Below are positions 49,123-58,645 of a DNA stretch of 64,000 nt, piece after piece. The DNA comes from CALZFJ01 sp964459845 (GTDB taxonomy: Bacteria > Bacteroidota > Bacteroidia > Bacteroidales > Muribaculaceae): positions 14,215 to 78,214 of the forward strand of contig CAYWOC010000007.1 in the NCBI GenBank assembly GCA_964459845.1, written 5' to 3'. A program made the translations under genes and the position numbers. The notes under the pieces are model-generated. The model was not told the DNA's origin and made no database searches. It saw only the letters and a program-made list of their open reading frames with translations. Within the stretch, counting starts at the first letter, position 1. The number at the start of each line of letters is the position of its first letter.

Positions 49123-49212
49123 ATATTTTTATTTCTCTAAGGTCAAAGACCTTGATTACGTCTTAGCCCACTCCGATGGGATTAACCCAAATGGGACGTT
49201 CTGATTTCAGGA

Positions 49213-50931
49213 TTAATAGTTGGCAAGTGCCAAAATCAGAATCTGAGCTGTTATCACGCGCAAGAACATCGTGAGCGGATACACAGTAGAATAAGCTACT
49301 GCCGGCGCATCATTGTTAGCTGTCTTGTTTCCGTAGGCAAGCGCTGGCGGATCTGTGTAGCTTCCCGAGAGAAGACCTAAAATTGAGAAGTAGTTCAATT
49401 TATATTTGCCACGAGCTATGCAGCCCACCACAATCAGTGGAATGAATGTAATCAAGAATCCATACAGCACCCATTGCGCGCCGGTGGCGTTGAACACTGT
49501 GCCGATGAAATTCTCTCCTGCACCTATTCCCACCGAGGCAAGGAACAGGCATATTCCCACTTCACGCAGCATCATGCTCGCCGATGTCGATGTGTAGGTG
49601 ATGAGCTTAACCTTGTAGCCCCAACGGCTGATAAGGATAGCCACGATAAGCGGACCTCCGGCAAGACCGAGCTTCATAGGCACCGACATTCCAGGCAAAG
49701 CGATAGGAATTGAACCTACGATAATACCGATGAATATGCCTATGAACATTGTGAACATATTTGGCTGGTTGAGTCGCTTCATCGAGTTTCCCATCTTTTC
49801 AGCAAGGCGGTTGATGTCGTCGATATTGCCCACCACAGTGATGCGGTCGCCCACTTGAAGCGAAAGGTTAGGACTTGCAAGAAGATCCACACCTGCACGG
49901 TTCACGCGTGTGGCATTAAGGCGATATCCCTTAGGCAATCGTAAAGAACCTATTTTGCGTCCTGAATATTCAGGCTTGGTGACAAGAATGCGGCGCGACA
50001 CCACCGGTCCTTTCTTGTCTTCAATGTGCCAATCAATATCCACTTCATCTTTTTTAGGGCCTATGATTGAGACAAAGGCATCTTCTTCCTGAGCCGACAT
50101 CACAATAAGCAGATAATCGTTGGCATGAATCACCGTCTCCGATGTAGGGATGATAATCTCCTCAGAGTCGTGACGGCGAAGACGCGATATCACGAAGTTA
50201 CGGTCGATGATTTCGCCAAGTTTCTTGATTGTGAGATTGTCGATAAGTTTGTTGGTCACCTGTATTGTCACAAGGTGAGGCTTCAATAAGCTCTCCTCCT
50301 TCTCCTCCTCAAGATGCTCAGCCTCTTCGCTCAGATTTATCTTGAAGAACACTTTCACAAGAATCATCGACAGGATTATACCTACCACTCCAAGCGGATA
50401 TGCGGCAGCATATCCCATCGACATTCCGCGGATGGCATTTGCCGCATCGGGGGCATTCACCTCGGTGAGCGTCTGCTGTGCCGCACCAAGACCGGGGGTA
50501 TTGGTCACTGCTCCCGACAAGACACCGACGAGATTGGTGATGCTGATATTGCCCACACCGAAATATATGACCAGCGCGACAACCAAGTTGAGTGCAACGA
50601 TGAGTGCAGCAAGTCCGTTAAGCACAATTCCACCTTTCTTGAACGATGAAAAGAAGCCGGGACCCACTTGAATACCGATAGAGAAGATGAACAATATCAG
50701 TCCAAATTCTTTTAGAAAATGAAGCACCTCGCCATTTATGGCAGGCATATCGGGGACATAGGAGTAATATAGCTGTCCGACGACAATGCCCACGAACAGC
50801 ACAAAAGTCACTCCCAATGATACTCCGAAAATCTTCATCTTGCCAAGGATAACACCAATGGCAATCACAAACGCATAGATGAATATTGCGTGTGCGATCG
50901 TGTTGTTAATAAGAAGATCGTAAAACCACAT
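49213..50931 (-). CDS. AspT/YidE/YbjL-type transporter with TrkA-C domains
   Basis: 572 residues. Two membrane halves of the aspartate:alanine exchanger type, each with a signature (LSGAVTNTPGLGAAQQTL near 140 and GLLSGSYTDPPALAYGNK near 530), flank two cytoplasmic RCK_C/TrkA-C ligand-binding domains (about 210-380, e.g. SRRILVTKPEYSGRKIGSLRLP). Transport of a small organic anion or amino acid is likely; the substrate is unknown. It appears to be a single-gene unit with its own -7 box and terminator. Confidence 0.9.
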   Translation of the reverse strand: MWFYDLLINNTIAHAIFIYAFVIAIGVILGKMKIFGVSLGVTFVLFVGIVVGQLYYSYVPDMPAINGEVLHFLKEFGLILFIFSIGIQVGPGFFSSFKKGGIVLNGLAALIVALNLVVALVIYFGVGNISITNLVGVLSGAVTNTPGLGAAQQTLTEVNAPDAANAIRGMSMGYAAAYPLGVVGIILSMILVKVFFKINLSEEAEHLEEEKEESLLKPHLVTIQVTNKLIDNLTIKKLGEIIDRNFVISRLRRHDSEEIIIPTSETVIHANDYLLIVMSAQEEDAFVSIIGPKKDEVDIDWHIEDKKGPVVSRRILVTKPEYSGRKIGSLRLPKGYRLNATRVNRAGVDLLASPNLSLQVGDRITVVGNIDDINRLAEKMGNSMKRLNQPNMFTMFIGIFIGIIVGSIPIALPGMSVPMKLGLAGGPLIVAILISRWGYKVKLITYTSTSASMMLREVGICLFLASVGIGAGENFIGTVFNATGAQWVLYGFLITFIPLIVVGCIARGKYKLNYFSILGLLSGSYTDPPALAYGNKTANNDAPAVAYSTVYPLTMFLRVITAQILILALANY

Positions 50932-51003
50932 ACGGGACTAAAAAAAGATTATAATTAAAATTTATTTCTACGTCAAAACAGGGGCAGTATTGAAAACTGC
51001 GGT

Positions 51004-51012
51004 GCAAAGTTA
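51004..51012 (-). promoter_or_regulatory. -7 box of the AspT-like transporter gene
   Basis: On the minus strand TAACTTTGC, a full TAnnTTTG match, lies just after the HAD phosphatase stop; transcription would begin near 51000, about 70 nt before the ATG. The -33 element is not clear. Confidence 0.45.
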
Positions 51013-51023
51013 CAAAAAATATA

Positions 51024-51680
51024 TCACTTGTCGAATACAAGCTGTAGTATTTCCGATGGTTTTCTCACTATATTGTCGGCGTGGCTTTCCACAAGCTCTT
51101 TCTCGGGACGGAAACCCCACGTCACACCCACCGAATCCACGCAGGCTCGGCGAGCTGTCTCCATATCCACACCCGAATCGCCTATATAGATGGTCTCTGC
51201 TTTTGGAATCTTTGCCTTTGCCAATATTCCGAACACTATCGACGGGTCGGGCTTCACCGGTATATTCTCTTTCTGTCCTTCTATTGCCACGAATGTGATG
51301 TCGGGGAAGAAGTGGCGCACCAGCCTTTCGGTGGCTTGCTGATATTTATTGGATGCTACGGCTATTCCCACGCCACGCTGGTTGAGTGCGCCAAGCAATT
51401 CCGGAATGCCATCGTATGGCACAGAGAAGTCTGTGTTATGCTCATTATAGTAATCTTTGAAATCCACAAGCATGTGATCTACAATCTCGGCGGTGCGGCA
51501 ATCTTCGGGCAGCACCCGCTCAATGAGGCGGCGCACTCCATTGCCCACAAAGAATGGATACGACGCAATGCTGTGTGTGGGATAGCCATTCACTTCAAGT
51601 GCATGGTTGGCGGCACGCCCTAAATCTTCTATTGTATTGAGCAGCGTTCCGTCCAAGTCAAAAATAGCTAATTTCTTCAT
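51024..51680 (-). CDS. gph: HAD phosphatase, phosphoglycolate phosphatase-like
   Basis: 218 residues. Motif I LAIFDLDGTLLNT, motif II VASNKYQ near 107, lysine in KPDPSIVF near 143, and motif IV YIGDSGVDMETARRA near 165. The helical cap after motif I is of the Gph/beta-phosphoglucomutase class. The ATG at 51678-51680 begins MKKLAIFD; longer upstream readings run into the TamL-like gene and are not credible. Phosphoglycolate is the usual substrate of close family members, but the exact one is not proven. Confidence 0.85.
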   Translation of the reverse strand: MKKLAIFDLDGTLLNTIEDLGRAANHALEVNGYPTHSIASYPFFVGNGVRRLIERVLPEDCRTAEIVDHMLVDFKDYYNEHNTDFSVPYDGIPELLGALNQRGVGIAVASNKYQQATERLVRHFFPDITFVAIEGQKENIPVKPDPSIVFGILAKAKIPKAETIYIGDSGVDMETARRACVDSVGVTWGFRPEKELVESHADNIVRKPSEILQLVFDK

Positions 51681-51735
51681 CTTTATCAAAATATATGCAA
51701 AATATAAACCTAAAAAAAATATATACTCACACCAT

Positions 51736-54084
51736 TCAGAACGGATATCCCACCGAAAAGTGGAATGCCGCATCACGCTTCCAGTCTGGCGAAGTAAGCG
51801 GCCAGCGCTCCTGATTTTGCGCTGGATTGTAGGCTTTCATTCCGAGGTCGAAGCGCAGCAGAAAATATGTGAAATCAAGACGTAGCCCCAGACCGTAGGC
51901 CACGGCAATCTGCTTGTAAAATTCGTTAATCTTAAACACACCGCCAGGCTGATCCTCATAGTTGCGAATGGTCCAGATGTTGCCGGCATCTATAAATGCG
52001 CCAAGCTCTATCACCCAAAACAGCTTTGCGCGATACTCAAGATTCATATCGAGGCGAATGTCTCCGCACTGATATATGAAATTGTTCATAGAATTGGTCC
52101 CGTCAAAGCTGCCAGGTCCTAAGGTGCGGACTCCCCAGCCTCGCACACTGTTGGCTCCGCCGGCATAGAAGCGCTTCTCAAACGGAAGTGCCGTGGAATT
52201 GCCATAAGGCACTGCCACTCCAGCTCCCACATGGAACGCAAGCGAGTTGCGTGGATTGAATGAGTGTGTTATCGAATAGTCGGCATCGGCTTTGAAGTAT
52301 TGCGAGTAGCGTATTCCGAATATCTTGTAAGCATCATCGTCGTTGCGCGTTTGACCTATCATTTTTGAAATGCCGTAGAGCAGACTTCCTGCACTTTCGG
52401 CGGCGGCACGCAGAGTATATACATTCGTCTGGAACCGGCTTGCCAATGGTGATGCAGGCAGTTTGTTGGTGTGGTAGAATGAGTAGCCCATCCTCATGAT
52501 GAAGTGGTTCTCATAGGAGTATCTTAGCAGCGGATTGGTAATGTCCTCGAGAAAATTAAGTCGGCTCTCGGGCAAATACACATAGCTCACGTCTATGAGA
52601 TTGAAAGTGTGGCGGGTGCGGCTCTGCTTTTCCGACCAGTGGTACTTCCATCCCGCACCGGCTATGATGCGGGTGTATTCAGGTCGCTCTTGATAATTGA
52701 ATTGTGTGGAAAATTCGGTAGAAGCCAATATCTTCTGCTTGAAATCTTTTTTGAGGAATGGGAATTTGAATTTCGGGAATGTAATGCCCACCTCTGCGGC
52801 ATATTCCGAATACTTGTCGTTGATAAGCCCCGACAGGTCGCCCGACAGGCTTTCATACGACATACGGAATTTGGTGTTCAGCACCTCCGAACCTTTTGCG
52901 AGATTACGGTGCTGATAGCCTGTGCCGACACCAAAACCCAAATCGCCCTCGGAATTAGTCCCTTCGAGCGACAGCGACACCGTCTGCGACTTGCCTTTGG
53001 TTAGAAGGACGTAAGCGTCGAGCCATATTTTCCCATCCACTTCGCCCACTGGATTCACCTCTATGTTCACAAATTTCACGATGCCGAGCCGGCTGAATGC
53101 CTGATATGTCTTATCGACAGCGGCATTGCTGTATTGCTCGCCCGGCTCAATGAAGCAGCATTCTTCTATCACACTTGGGCGCAGGTAGCGTTCATCATAT
53201 AATATGGAATAATTTTTGTATTCCACAGTGTCGGCGGCGGTGTAGTGGCTGCCGTCGTGCATCACAAGAGGGTCGTAATTGGTCACAAACACGACTTTCC
53301 TGAAATAAAATGGACGGTGGCTTGTGTAGTATTCATATTTCGCATTCTTGTAGGGCGGCATAAGATTCATTGTGAGGTTCACAGCCTTTGAGTTTTCGGC
53401 GGTGTCGGCAGTGAAAGTTATGTATTCTTTATTGAAAGCGAAATATCCCTTGTTTTGAAGACGCTCCGTGATTTGCTGCCGTTCTTGTTCGAGTGTGTTA
53501 CGGTCGAATGCTGTGCCGCTCTTTATTAGGAATTGCGCTGAATCGGCAAGAATCAACTGGCGAAGGGTGTCATTCGGAATGTTGTAGCCTATGCTGTCGA
53601 TGTAGTGCTGCTCGTTGAGCGTCACATTGTAATTTATGCGGATTTTCTTCTTGCTGTCGCGGCGCATGGTGTCGGCTGTCACAATATTGTGCATATATCC
53701 CTTGTTAACAAGAGCTATACGCAATTGGTTGATTGAAGCGTCAGTAAGAGCTTGGTCGTAAATCACAGGGCTGCTTCCTATGCGGCGCACCCAGCGGTTG
53801 AACCAGCTTGAGCTGTCGCGCCCCGACAAGTTGTAGATGGCGAGTTGCAGCTTCAGCCCGCCAAGCACTTTATGATTTGGTGTCTGGCGCAAATAGTTGT
53901 ATAAGTCCTTTGGCTTCACGTTCTTGTCATTGTCGGTGATAGTGATTTTAGCATCATCAAGCAGATATTCGCCGTCTGGCACATGCTTCGTTGAGCTGCA
54001 AGCCACTCCCAGCAGTGTCAATGTCGTCACGACAGCCACTGCTATAAAAGACTTATAACAAAAATGAGCTTTACGATGTAACAT
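51736..54084 (-). CDS. TamL-like BamA/TamA-family outer-membrane protein (lipoprotein)
   Basis: 782 residues. A signal with a lipobox (TLLGVACSST) means the N-terminus is lipidated, unlike TamA or BamA, and matches the Bacteroidetes TamL type. POTRA-like domains (about 50-400; YLRQTPNHKVLGGLKLQLAIYN, INQLRIALVNKGYM) are followed by a 16-strand barrel with the lock motif NSVRGWGVRTLGPGS near 680 and a C-terminal strand ending VGYPF. It should work with TamB in outer-membrane or lipid assembly. The ATG at 54082-54084 replaces an upstream TTG. It lies 55 nt before the HAD gene. Confidence 0.87.
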   Translation of the reverse strand: MLHRKAHFCYKSFIAVAVVTTLTLLGVACSSTKHVPDGEYLLDDAKITITDNDKNVKPKDLYNYLRQTPNHKVLGGLKLQLAIYNLSGRDSSSWFNRWVRRIGSSPVIYDQALTDASINQLRIALVNKGYMHNIVTADTMRRDSKKKIRINYNVTLNEQHYIDSIGYNIPNDTLRQLILADSAQFLIKSGTAFDRNTLEQERQQITERLQNKGYFAFNKEYITFTADTAENSKAVNLTMNLMPPYKNAKYEYYTSHRPFYFRKVVFVTNYDPLVMHDGSHYTAADTVEYKNYSILYDERYLRPSVIEECCFIEPGEQYSNAAVDKTYQAFSRLGIVKFVNIEVNPVGEVDGKIWLDAYVLLTKGKSQTVSLSLEGTNSEGDLGFGVGTGYQHRNLAKGSEVLNTKFRMSYESLSGDLSGLINDKYSEYAAEVGITFPKFKFPFLKKDFKQKILASTEFSTQFNYQERPEYTRIIAGAGWKYHWSEKQSRTRHTFNLIDVSYVYLPESRLNFLEDITNPLLRYSYENHFIMRMGYSFYHTNKLPASPLASRFQTNVYTLRAAAESAGSLLYGISKMIGQTRNDDDAYKIFGIRYSQYFKADADYSITHSFNPRNSLAFHVGAGVAVPYGNSTALPFEKRFYAGGANSVRGWGVRTLGPGSFDGTNSMNNFIYQCGDIRLDMNLEYRAKLFWVIELGAFIDAGNIWTIRNYEDQPGGVFKINEFYKQIAVAYGLGLRLDFTYFLLRFDLGMKAYNPAQNQERWPLTSPDWKRDAAFHFSVGYPF

Positions 54085-54187
54085 AACCAAGATAAAACTG
54101 TCAATCGGTGGGCAAAGTTACAATAATGCCTCCTCAAATGCAAATTTAGCCGAATTTTCTGTTTTATATATATTTTCAGCCAGTGTC

Positions 54188-55423
54188 CTATTCTCCACGA
54201 TAGAAGTTCTGCAAGTATAGACGTGCAAAAAAGTCCCAGTTGGCGTGAAGTAGCGACTCTTCGCCGTCATCGTATGGAAGGCGCACATCGGGAATAAGAT
54301 TGTTCTTGAACAGATATTTCACAAGGTCGATAGGCGCAACGCCCTGACGCAGCACCATGTTATGACCTTCTTGGGCGGCACGACGACTGTCGTACATAGG
54401 ATTGTCGGGATGCTTGATGTATGGTGCCACATCATGAGCAACAAGCATTCCCTTGCGTGGATCTCCAAGGACCACAAAGTTGTCAAATTCACGCATTGCC
54501 GGCAGATGCCCCTCGGGAGCATTGCCCCACCCCATGTCTTCGCTCAGAAACGCTTCCAGCGCATCATAGCTGCTGAAGAATGCTATCGGCTTGCCGCCTG
54601 TCGCTTTATTGAATGCAGTGTAGTATTTATGCTCGCCGCCACTCTTTGGCGCATCTTCTTTGGGCAGCTTTCCATCCACTATAAGCTCTATCCACTCTCC
54701 TATCGACAGCGACAGAGGTCCTGTCACGCTTTCCACCATCACCTGTCGGTTCATGTCGGCAAGCAGTTCACGCGCTTTCTCCTCATCGGGGTTCTTGCGT
54801 ATGATGTCGTGGGCATGTTCCATAGCCTGCTTCAATGCCTCTTTTGCGGCTGGACGCAGGAAATAGCTGTTCCAAAATAGCCAGTACGACAGGTCGTATA
54901 TCTTCTGAGCATCGCTCTCATCGTTCAGATCCACATCCATCACCATCTGCAGCTCTACAGGCACAGGAGCATCGTCATACACGGCATCAAGCACACCATA
55001 TAGCAATTTCGCTGTGCTTACCACATCTTTGCTGAAAGGCGAAATCTTTCCATTCTCACCAGCCGACATTTCAAGCACATACCACACCACAAATTGCACA
55101 TCCACAAGGTTAAGCTCGCTCTCGATATAATCCTCGGGTATTGGATAGATGGGCAGCGGCTTGCCATATAGCTTCTTGCATACTGTGGAGAATGATCGCC
55201 ATATCCCCGCATCGGCTATGATGTCTTGAAAATACCCAACCACCGCAAGCACCACATCTTTGCGGATGTTCTCATCGTAGTTGATAAGCTGGCGCGAGTT
55301 GTCCATCAACTTTGCCATGCGGCTTGCCAGAATAATGTAGTATTTGTCGCTTTCAGCCACATCAGGATAGTTTGGCTGCTTAAGCATAAAATCTTTTATC
55401 GTAATTTCCATAGAGCAATGCAT
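54188..55423 (-). CDS. Uncharacterised protein, possibly DUF3843 family
   Basis: 411 residues, soluble, no signal peptide or membrane segment. The N-terminus MEITIKDFMLKQPNYPDVAESDKYYIILASRMAKLM resembles a Bacteroidetes family of unknown function that I recall as DUF3843; this needs a profile search. The protein is acidic and mostly helical, with a C-terminal alpha/beta part (about 260-390). It starts 2 nt after the ABC ATPase gene, so it belongs to the importer operon. A cytoplasmic function linked to the imported metal or cofactor is only a guess. A second ATG at 55411 is an alternative start. Confidence 0.75.
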   Translation of the reverse strand: MHCSMEITIKDFMLKQPNYPDVAESDKYYIILASRMAKLMDNSRQLINYDENIRKDVVLAVVGYFQDIIADAGIWRSFSTVCKKLYGKPLPIYPIPEDYIESELNLVDVQFVVWYVLEMSAGENGKISPFSKDVVSTAKLLYGVLDAVYDDAPVPVELQMVMDVDLNDESDAQKIYDLSYWLFWNSYFLRPAAKEALKQAMEHAHDIIRKNPDEEKARELLADMNRQVMVESVTGPLSLSIGEWIELIVDGKLPKEDAPKSGGEHKYYTAFNKATGGKPIAFFSSYDALEAFLSEDMGWGNAPEGHLPAMREFDNFVVLGDPRKGMLVAHDVAPYIKHPDNPMYDSRRAAQEGHNMVLRQGVAPIDLVKYLFKNNLIPDVRLPYDDGEESLLHANWDFFARLYLQNFYRGE

Positions 55424-55425
55424 TT

Positions 55426-56412
55426 TTATTGTTTCATATTGACAAGTTTGTCGATTAATGCCGACACCGAATCGATGCCGCCAATGCCGTTCACCGAGAT
55501 GTCGCCGATTGATTTCGCCACAATATCCGTGCCGCTGTCGTCAGCCAATGCTATATGGTTGCGCCGCAGGGCATTGTTTATCCACTGGCTGAGTGCGGCA
55601 TCATCACAGTGAAGTGTCACAGCTTTTCCTGCTTTCACACGCACCTCATAGTCTCCAGTGAACATATTAAACTGCACAGATTCTGAGGTGAACATCCTAT
55701 CCATAGCTCCCGATAGAACCACGTCTTCAGTTGCTCCTGCAATCAGTTGCCGCTCTTTAGTCACCACCCATAGGTCATCGGCAAGTATGAGTGTCTGCGC
55801 CACATCGTGGGTTGATAGCAGAATTGCCTTGCCTGAACTGTGGGCAAGGTCGCTAAGCAAGCGCAGCGTGTCGATGCGGCTTGCCACATCAAGGAATGCC
55901 GTAGGCTCATCAAGGATTATGACAGGTGTCTCCTGAGCGAGAGCCTTGGCTATCATTACCTTCTGCCTCTCGCCGTCGCTTAGTTCTGCCACATAACTGT
56001 CAATCTTATGCGCTACACCCACATCAGCTACAGCTTTTTCCACCTTTGCACGGTCGCGGCTGTCGAGCCTGCCAAGAAATCCTGTGTGCGGCTGTCGTCC
56101 GAGCGACACGAGCTCGCGCACGGTAAGCCCTCCAGCCTGTGTGCGGTCGGTGAACACAAGCGACATCAGCCGCGACAGCTCTTTCCTGCCTATATCTCCC
56201 ATATTCCTCCCATCAAGGGTAATACTTCCGCCTAATGCCGGCTGCGCGCCAGAAATCGTACGCAAGAGTGTGGATTTGCCGATGCCGTTGGATCCGAGCA
56301 GTGCGGTGAGCCGTCCTTGCTGCAAAGCCACATTCAGCCCACTCATCACCATGCTGTGGTTGCCGCCGTGGCTGTAGCCTATGGCAAGATTATGTGTACT
56401 TAGTATCGGCAT
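55426..56412 (-). CDS. Iron/cobalamin-type ABC transporter ATP-binding protein with C-terminal extension
   Basis: 328 residues. Walker A GSNGIGKST near 38-46, signature LSDGERQKVMIAKALAQ near 140-156, Walker B VIILDEPTAFLD. After the usual ABC core (about 1-240, FecE/BtuD style) there is an additional domain of about 80 residues beginning near FTGDYEVRVKAG and ending LIDKLVNMKQ. Such tails occur in Bacteroidetes FecE-like proteins; its function is unknown. It lies 1 nt after the permease gene. Confidence 0.92.
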   Translation of the reverse strand: MPILSTHNLAIGYSHGGNHSMVMSGLNVALQQGRLTALLGSNGIGKSTLLRTISGAQPALGGSITLDGRNMGDIGRKELSRLMSLVFTDRTQAGGLTVRELVSLGRQPHTGFLGRLDSRDRAKVEKAVADVGVAHKIDSYVAELSDGERQKVMIAKALAQETPVIILDEPTAFLDVASRIDTLRLLSDLAHSSGKAILLSTHDVAQTLILADDLWVVTKERQLIAGATEDVVLSGAMDRMFTSESVQFNMFTGDYEVRVKAGKAVTLHCDDAALSQWINNALRRNHIALADDSGTDIVAKSIGDISVNGIGGIDSVSALIDKLVNMKQ

Positions 56413-56413
56413 A

Positions 56414-57475
56414 TCAATTGAAATATTTTATTTTCTTACGGTTCAGGATGATGTAGATTATTATCGGCACACCTATCATTGGCGTGATGGCATTTATCGG
56501 CATTATTCCGACAGATGTAGGCAGTACGCTGATTAGGGTGCAGAGCAGTGCGATGTCGGCTCCGGCTATTATGGTGGCTGGAATAAGATAATTGTGATTG
56601 GACGTACGGAGCAACAATCGGGCTATATGCGGCACCACAAGACCGATAAATCCTATCGGGCCGCAGAATGCAGTCACCGCTGCTGTAAGCACGCCTGTTA
56701 TCATCAGTAGCTGGTTGCGCACACGGCGCATATTCACTCCAAGATTCTCGGCGTAACGCTCTCCGAGGAGCATGGCGTTAAGTGGCTTTACCATAAGCGC
56801 AGCCCATAATAGCGACACGGCTATTATTGCGGCAAACACTGGCAATTGCGTCATCGTCACTCCCGAGAAATTGCCCAATCCCCAAATTACATAGGAATGA
56901 ACACCCTGCTCTGTTGCGAAAAAGTTGAGAAGCGATATAGCGCTCGAAGCAAGGTAGCCTACCATAATACCAACAATTAGCAGCATCGAACTGCTTTTCA
57001 CTATGGTTGAGAATATGAGCAGTGTCACCAATATCAATGCCGCACCGAGCAGCGCACCGACAAGAATGCTCACATATCCACCTATGGTAGTGCCAAACAG
57101 CGTGCCTATATACCCGCCAAATGCGAGCATCACTATCGCCACGCCAAGACTTGCCCCGGTTGATACCCCGAGAATCGACGGCCCTGCAAGCGGATTATTG
57201 AAAGCCGTCTGCATAAGCAGTCCCGACACCGACAGTGCAGCTCCGGCAAGAATGGCTGTGATTATCATTGGCAACCGAGCCTGCATCACTATCACCTGCC
57301 ATGCTGCGTTTTCGCTCTCATTGCCACACACTATGCTCACCACCTCCTTTGCCGGAATCTCTACTGAACCTGTCATCAGATTGGCGACACAGAGCAGCAC
57401 AAGTGCCGACGCAAGCAACCACATGGCTGTCAAAAAGCGTCGATTGCCGAATTTTGTCGATACTTCGTTTTTCAT
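56414..57475 (-). CDS. FecCD/BtuC-family ABC transporter permease
   Basis: 353 residues with about ten helices. Family signatures: RLPMIITAILAGAALSVSGLLMQTAFNNPLAGPSILGVSTGASLG near 70-110, then GPIGFIGLVVPHIARLL near 270 (coupling to the ATPase). It overlaps the binding-protein gene by 4 nt (ATGA) and is 1 nt from the ATPase gene. Together they form a type II importer for a siderophore, haem or cobalamin. Confidence 0.95.
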   Translation of the reverse strand: MKNEVSTKFGNRRFLTAMWLLASALVLLCVANLMTGSVEIPAKEVVSIVCGNESENAAWQVIVMQARLPMIITAILAGAALSVSGLLMQTAFNNPLAGPSILGVSTGASLGVAIVMLAFGGYIGTLFGTTIGGYVSILVGALLGAALILVTLLIFSTIVKSSSMLLIVGIMVGYLASSAISLLNFFATEQGVHSYVIWGLGNFSGVTMTQLPVFAAIIAVSLLWAALMVKPLNAMLLGERYAENLGVNMRRVRNQLLMITGVLTAAVTAFCGPIGFIGLVVPHIARLLLRTSNHNYLIPATIIAGADIALLCTLISVLPTSVGIMPINAITPMIGVPIIIYIILNRKKIKYFN

Positions 57476-58587
57476 TTGTCGGTCAATGGGACGTAATATT
57501 TAGCCTTGTATCCAAGTTCTGGATGCATTATTGCTATGAAGTCCTTCAGCAATACATCTGGATGGAAAGGAAAATCTTGGAAGAAAGTGCTGTTCACTGT
57601 GACGCATTGATAAACTTTTTTGTTCTTATATGCGTCGAATTTTGTGTAAAGCTGATTTTCCGCAGCCAGCGACATATAGTTCATCGGAATCATCGGCTTG
57701 ATGAACCAGTAGTCGGCATCTCCAGCCTTTGCAAGCACCTGTGCATAATCAAGCGACAGCGAGCCGCTGCTCTTGTCGTCGCACCATGGATAAGTGGCTC
57801 CAGCATCTTCTATAATACGAGCCATATAGCTGCATCCACCAGGCACATACCACACTCCGCTATACAGCATCTCAGTCAGCACTTTCGGCTTCTTCTCTGA
57901 TTTGGATGCTGCACCTTTCAAGTCGTTATAGTTTGTCACCGCCAATGCATAAATGCTGTCGGCAGCGGCTGTCTTGCCATATAGTTCGCCGAAGAACTTG
58001 ATCCATTCGGCACGGCCGAGTGGAGTATCTTCCATATAGTCGGCACATTCTATTATAGGCACTTTCAGATTGGTCAGCACGCCGTATCCTGCATTGTTGA
58101 ATGGCGACAGGATTATCGCATCGGGCGACATCTCAACAAGTTTCTCAACGGTTGGCGACTGGCTATTTCCCACATTCACCACCTTGCCGGCTTTCAGTCC
58201 TTCCTGAATTTCAGGCATATTGAAATATTCGGCATCACACACGCCGCCTATAGATGCAAGTGCGCCAAGCTCCTTGATGACACTGCCATGAACCGAAGAA
58301 TACACCACTGCTCTCTTCAGCGGAGTTCTCACCACAGTTGCTCCGCTTGGCAGATTGGCGGGCATATCGGCTTCATGCGGAACGAGAGCATAGGTCTGCA
58401 ACACAGCACCCACTTTCCAAGGGTTCTTCACTTCGACAAGCGTATAGCCGTCATGGTGAGAAATGCTAAGTCCCTTTGCGCAAGTTATCACCGAGTCGGT
58501 GTATGTGGTGTCATTGCCATGGCTGCTGCCTGCGCAACTTGCCATCAACGCAGCCACCATCAGCAGCATCATCAATTTCTTTATCAT
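57472..58587 (-). CDS. Periplasmic substrate-binding lipoprotein of the metal/cobalamin ABC importer
   Basis: 371 residues with lipobox in LLMVAALMASCAGS. Two lobes typical of FecB/BtuF (TROAP-like) proteins: KVVNVGNSQSPTVEKLVEMSPDAIILSP in the first, and VWYVPGGCSYMARIIEDAGATYPW in the second. It also carries an N-terminal segment GLSISHHDGYTLVEVKNPWK found in the iron-type relatives. Ligand undetermined. First gene of the importer operon, followed by the permease with a 4-nt overlap. Confidence 0.92.
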   Translation of the reverse strand: MIKKLMMLLMVAALMASCAGSSHGNDTTYTDSVITCAKGLSISHHDGYTLVEVKNPWKVGAVLQTYALVPHEADMPANLPSGATVVRTPLKRAVVYSSVHGSVIKELGALASIGGVCDAEYFNMPEIQEGLKAGKVVNVGNSQSPTVEKLVEMSPDAIILSPFNNAGYGVLTNLKVPIIECADYMEDTPLGRAEWIKFFGELYGKTAAADSIYALAVTNYNDLKGAASKSEKKPKVLTEMLYSGVWYVPGGCSYMARIIEDAGATYPWCDDKSSGSLSLDYAQVLAKAGDADYWFIKPMIPMNYMSLAAENQLYTKFDAYKNKKVYQCVTVNSTFFQDFPFHPDVLLKDFIAIMHPELGYKAKYYVPLTDK

Positions 58588-58645
58588 CTTATTTTGCCTT
58601 TATTTTTCTAAAATAAAATTACTCTATCTATTGCGATTTACGCAC

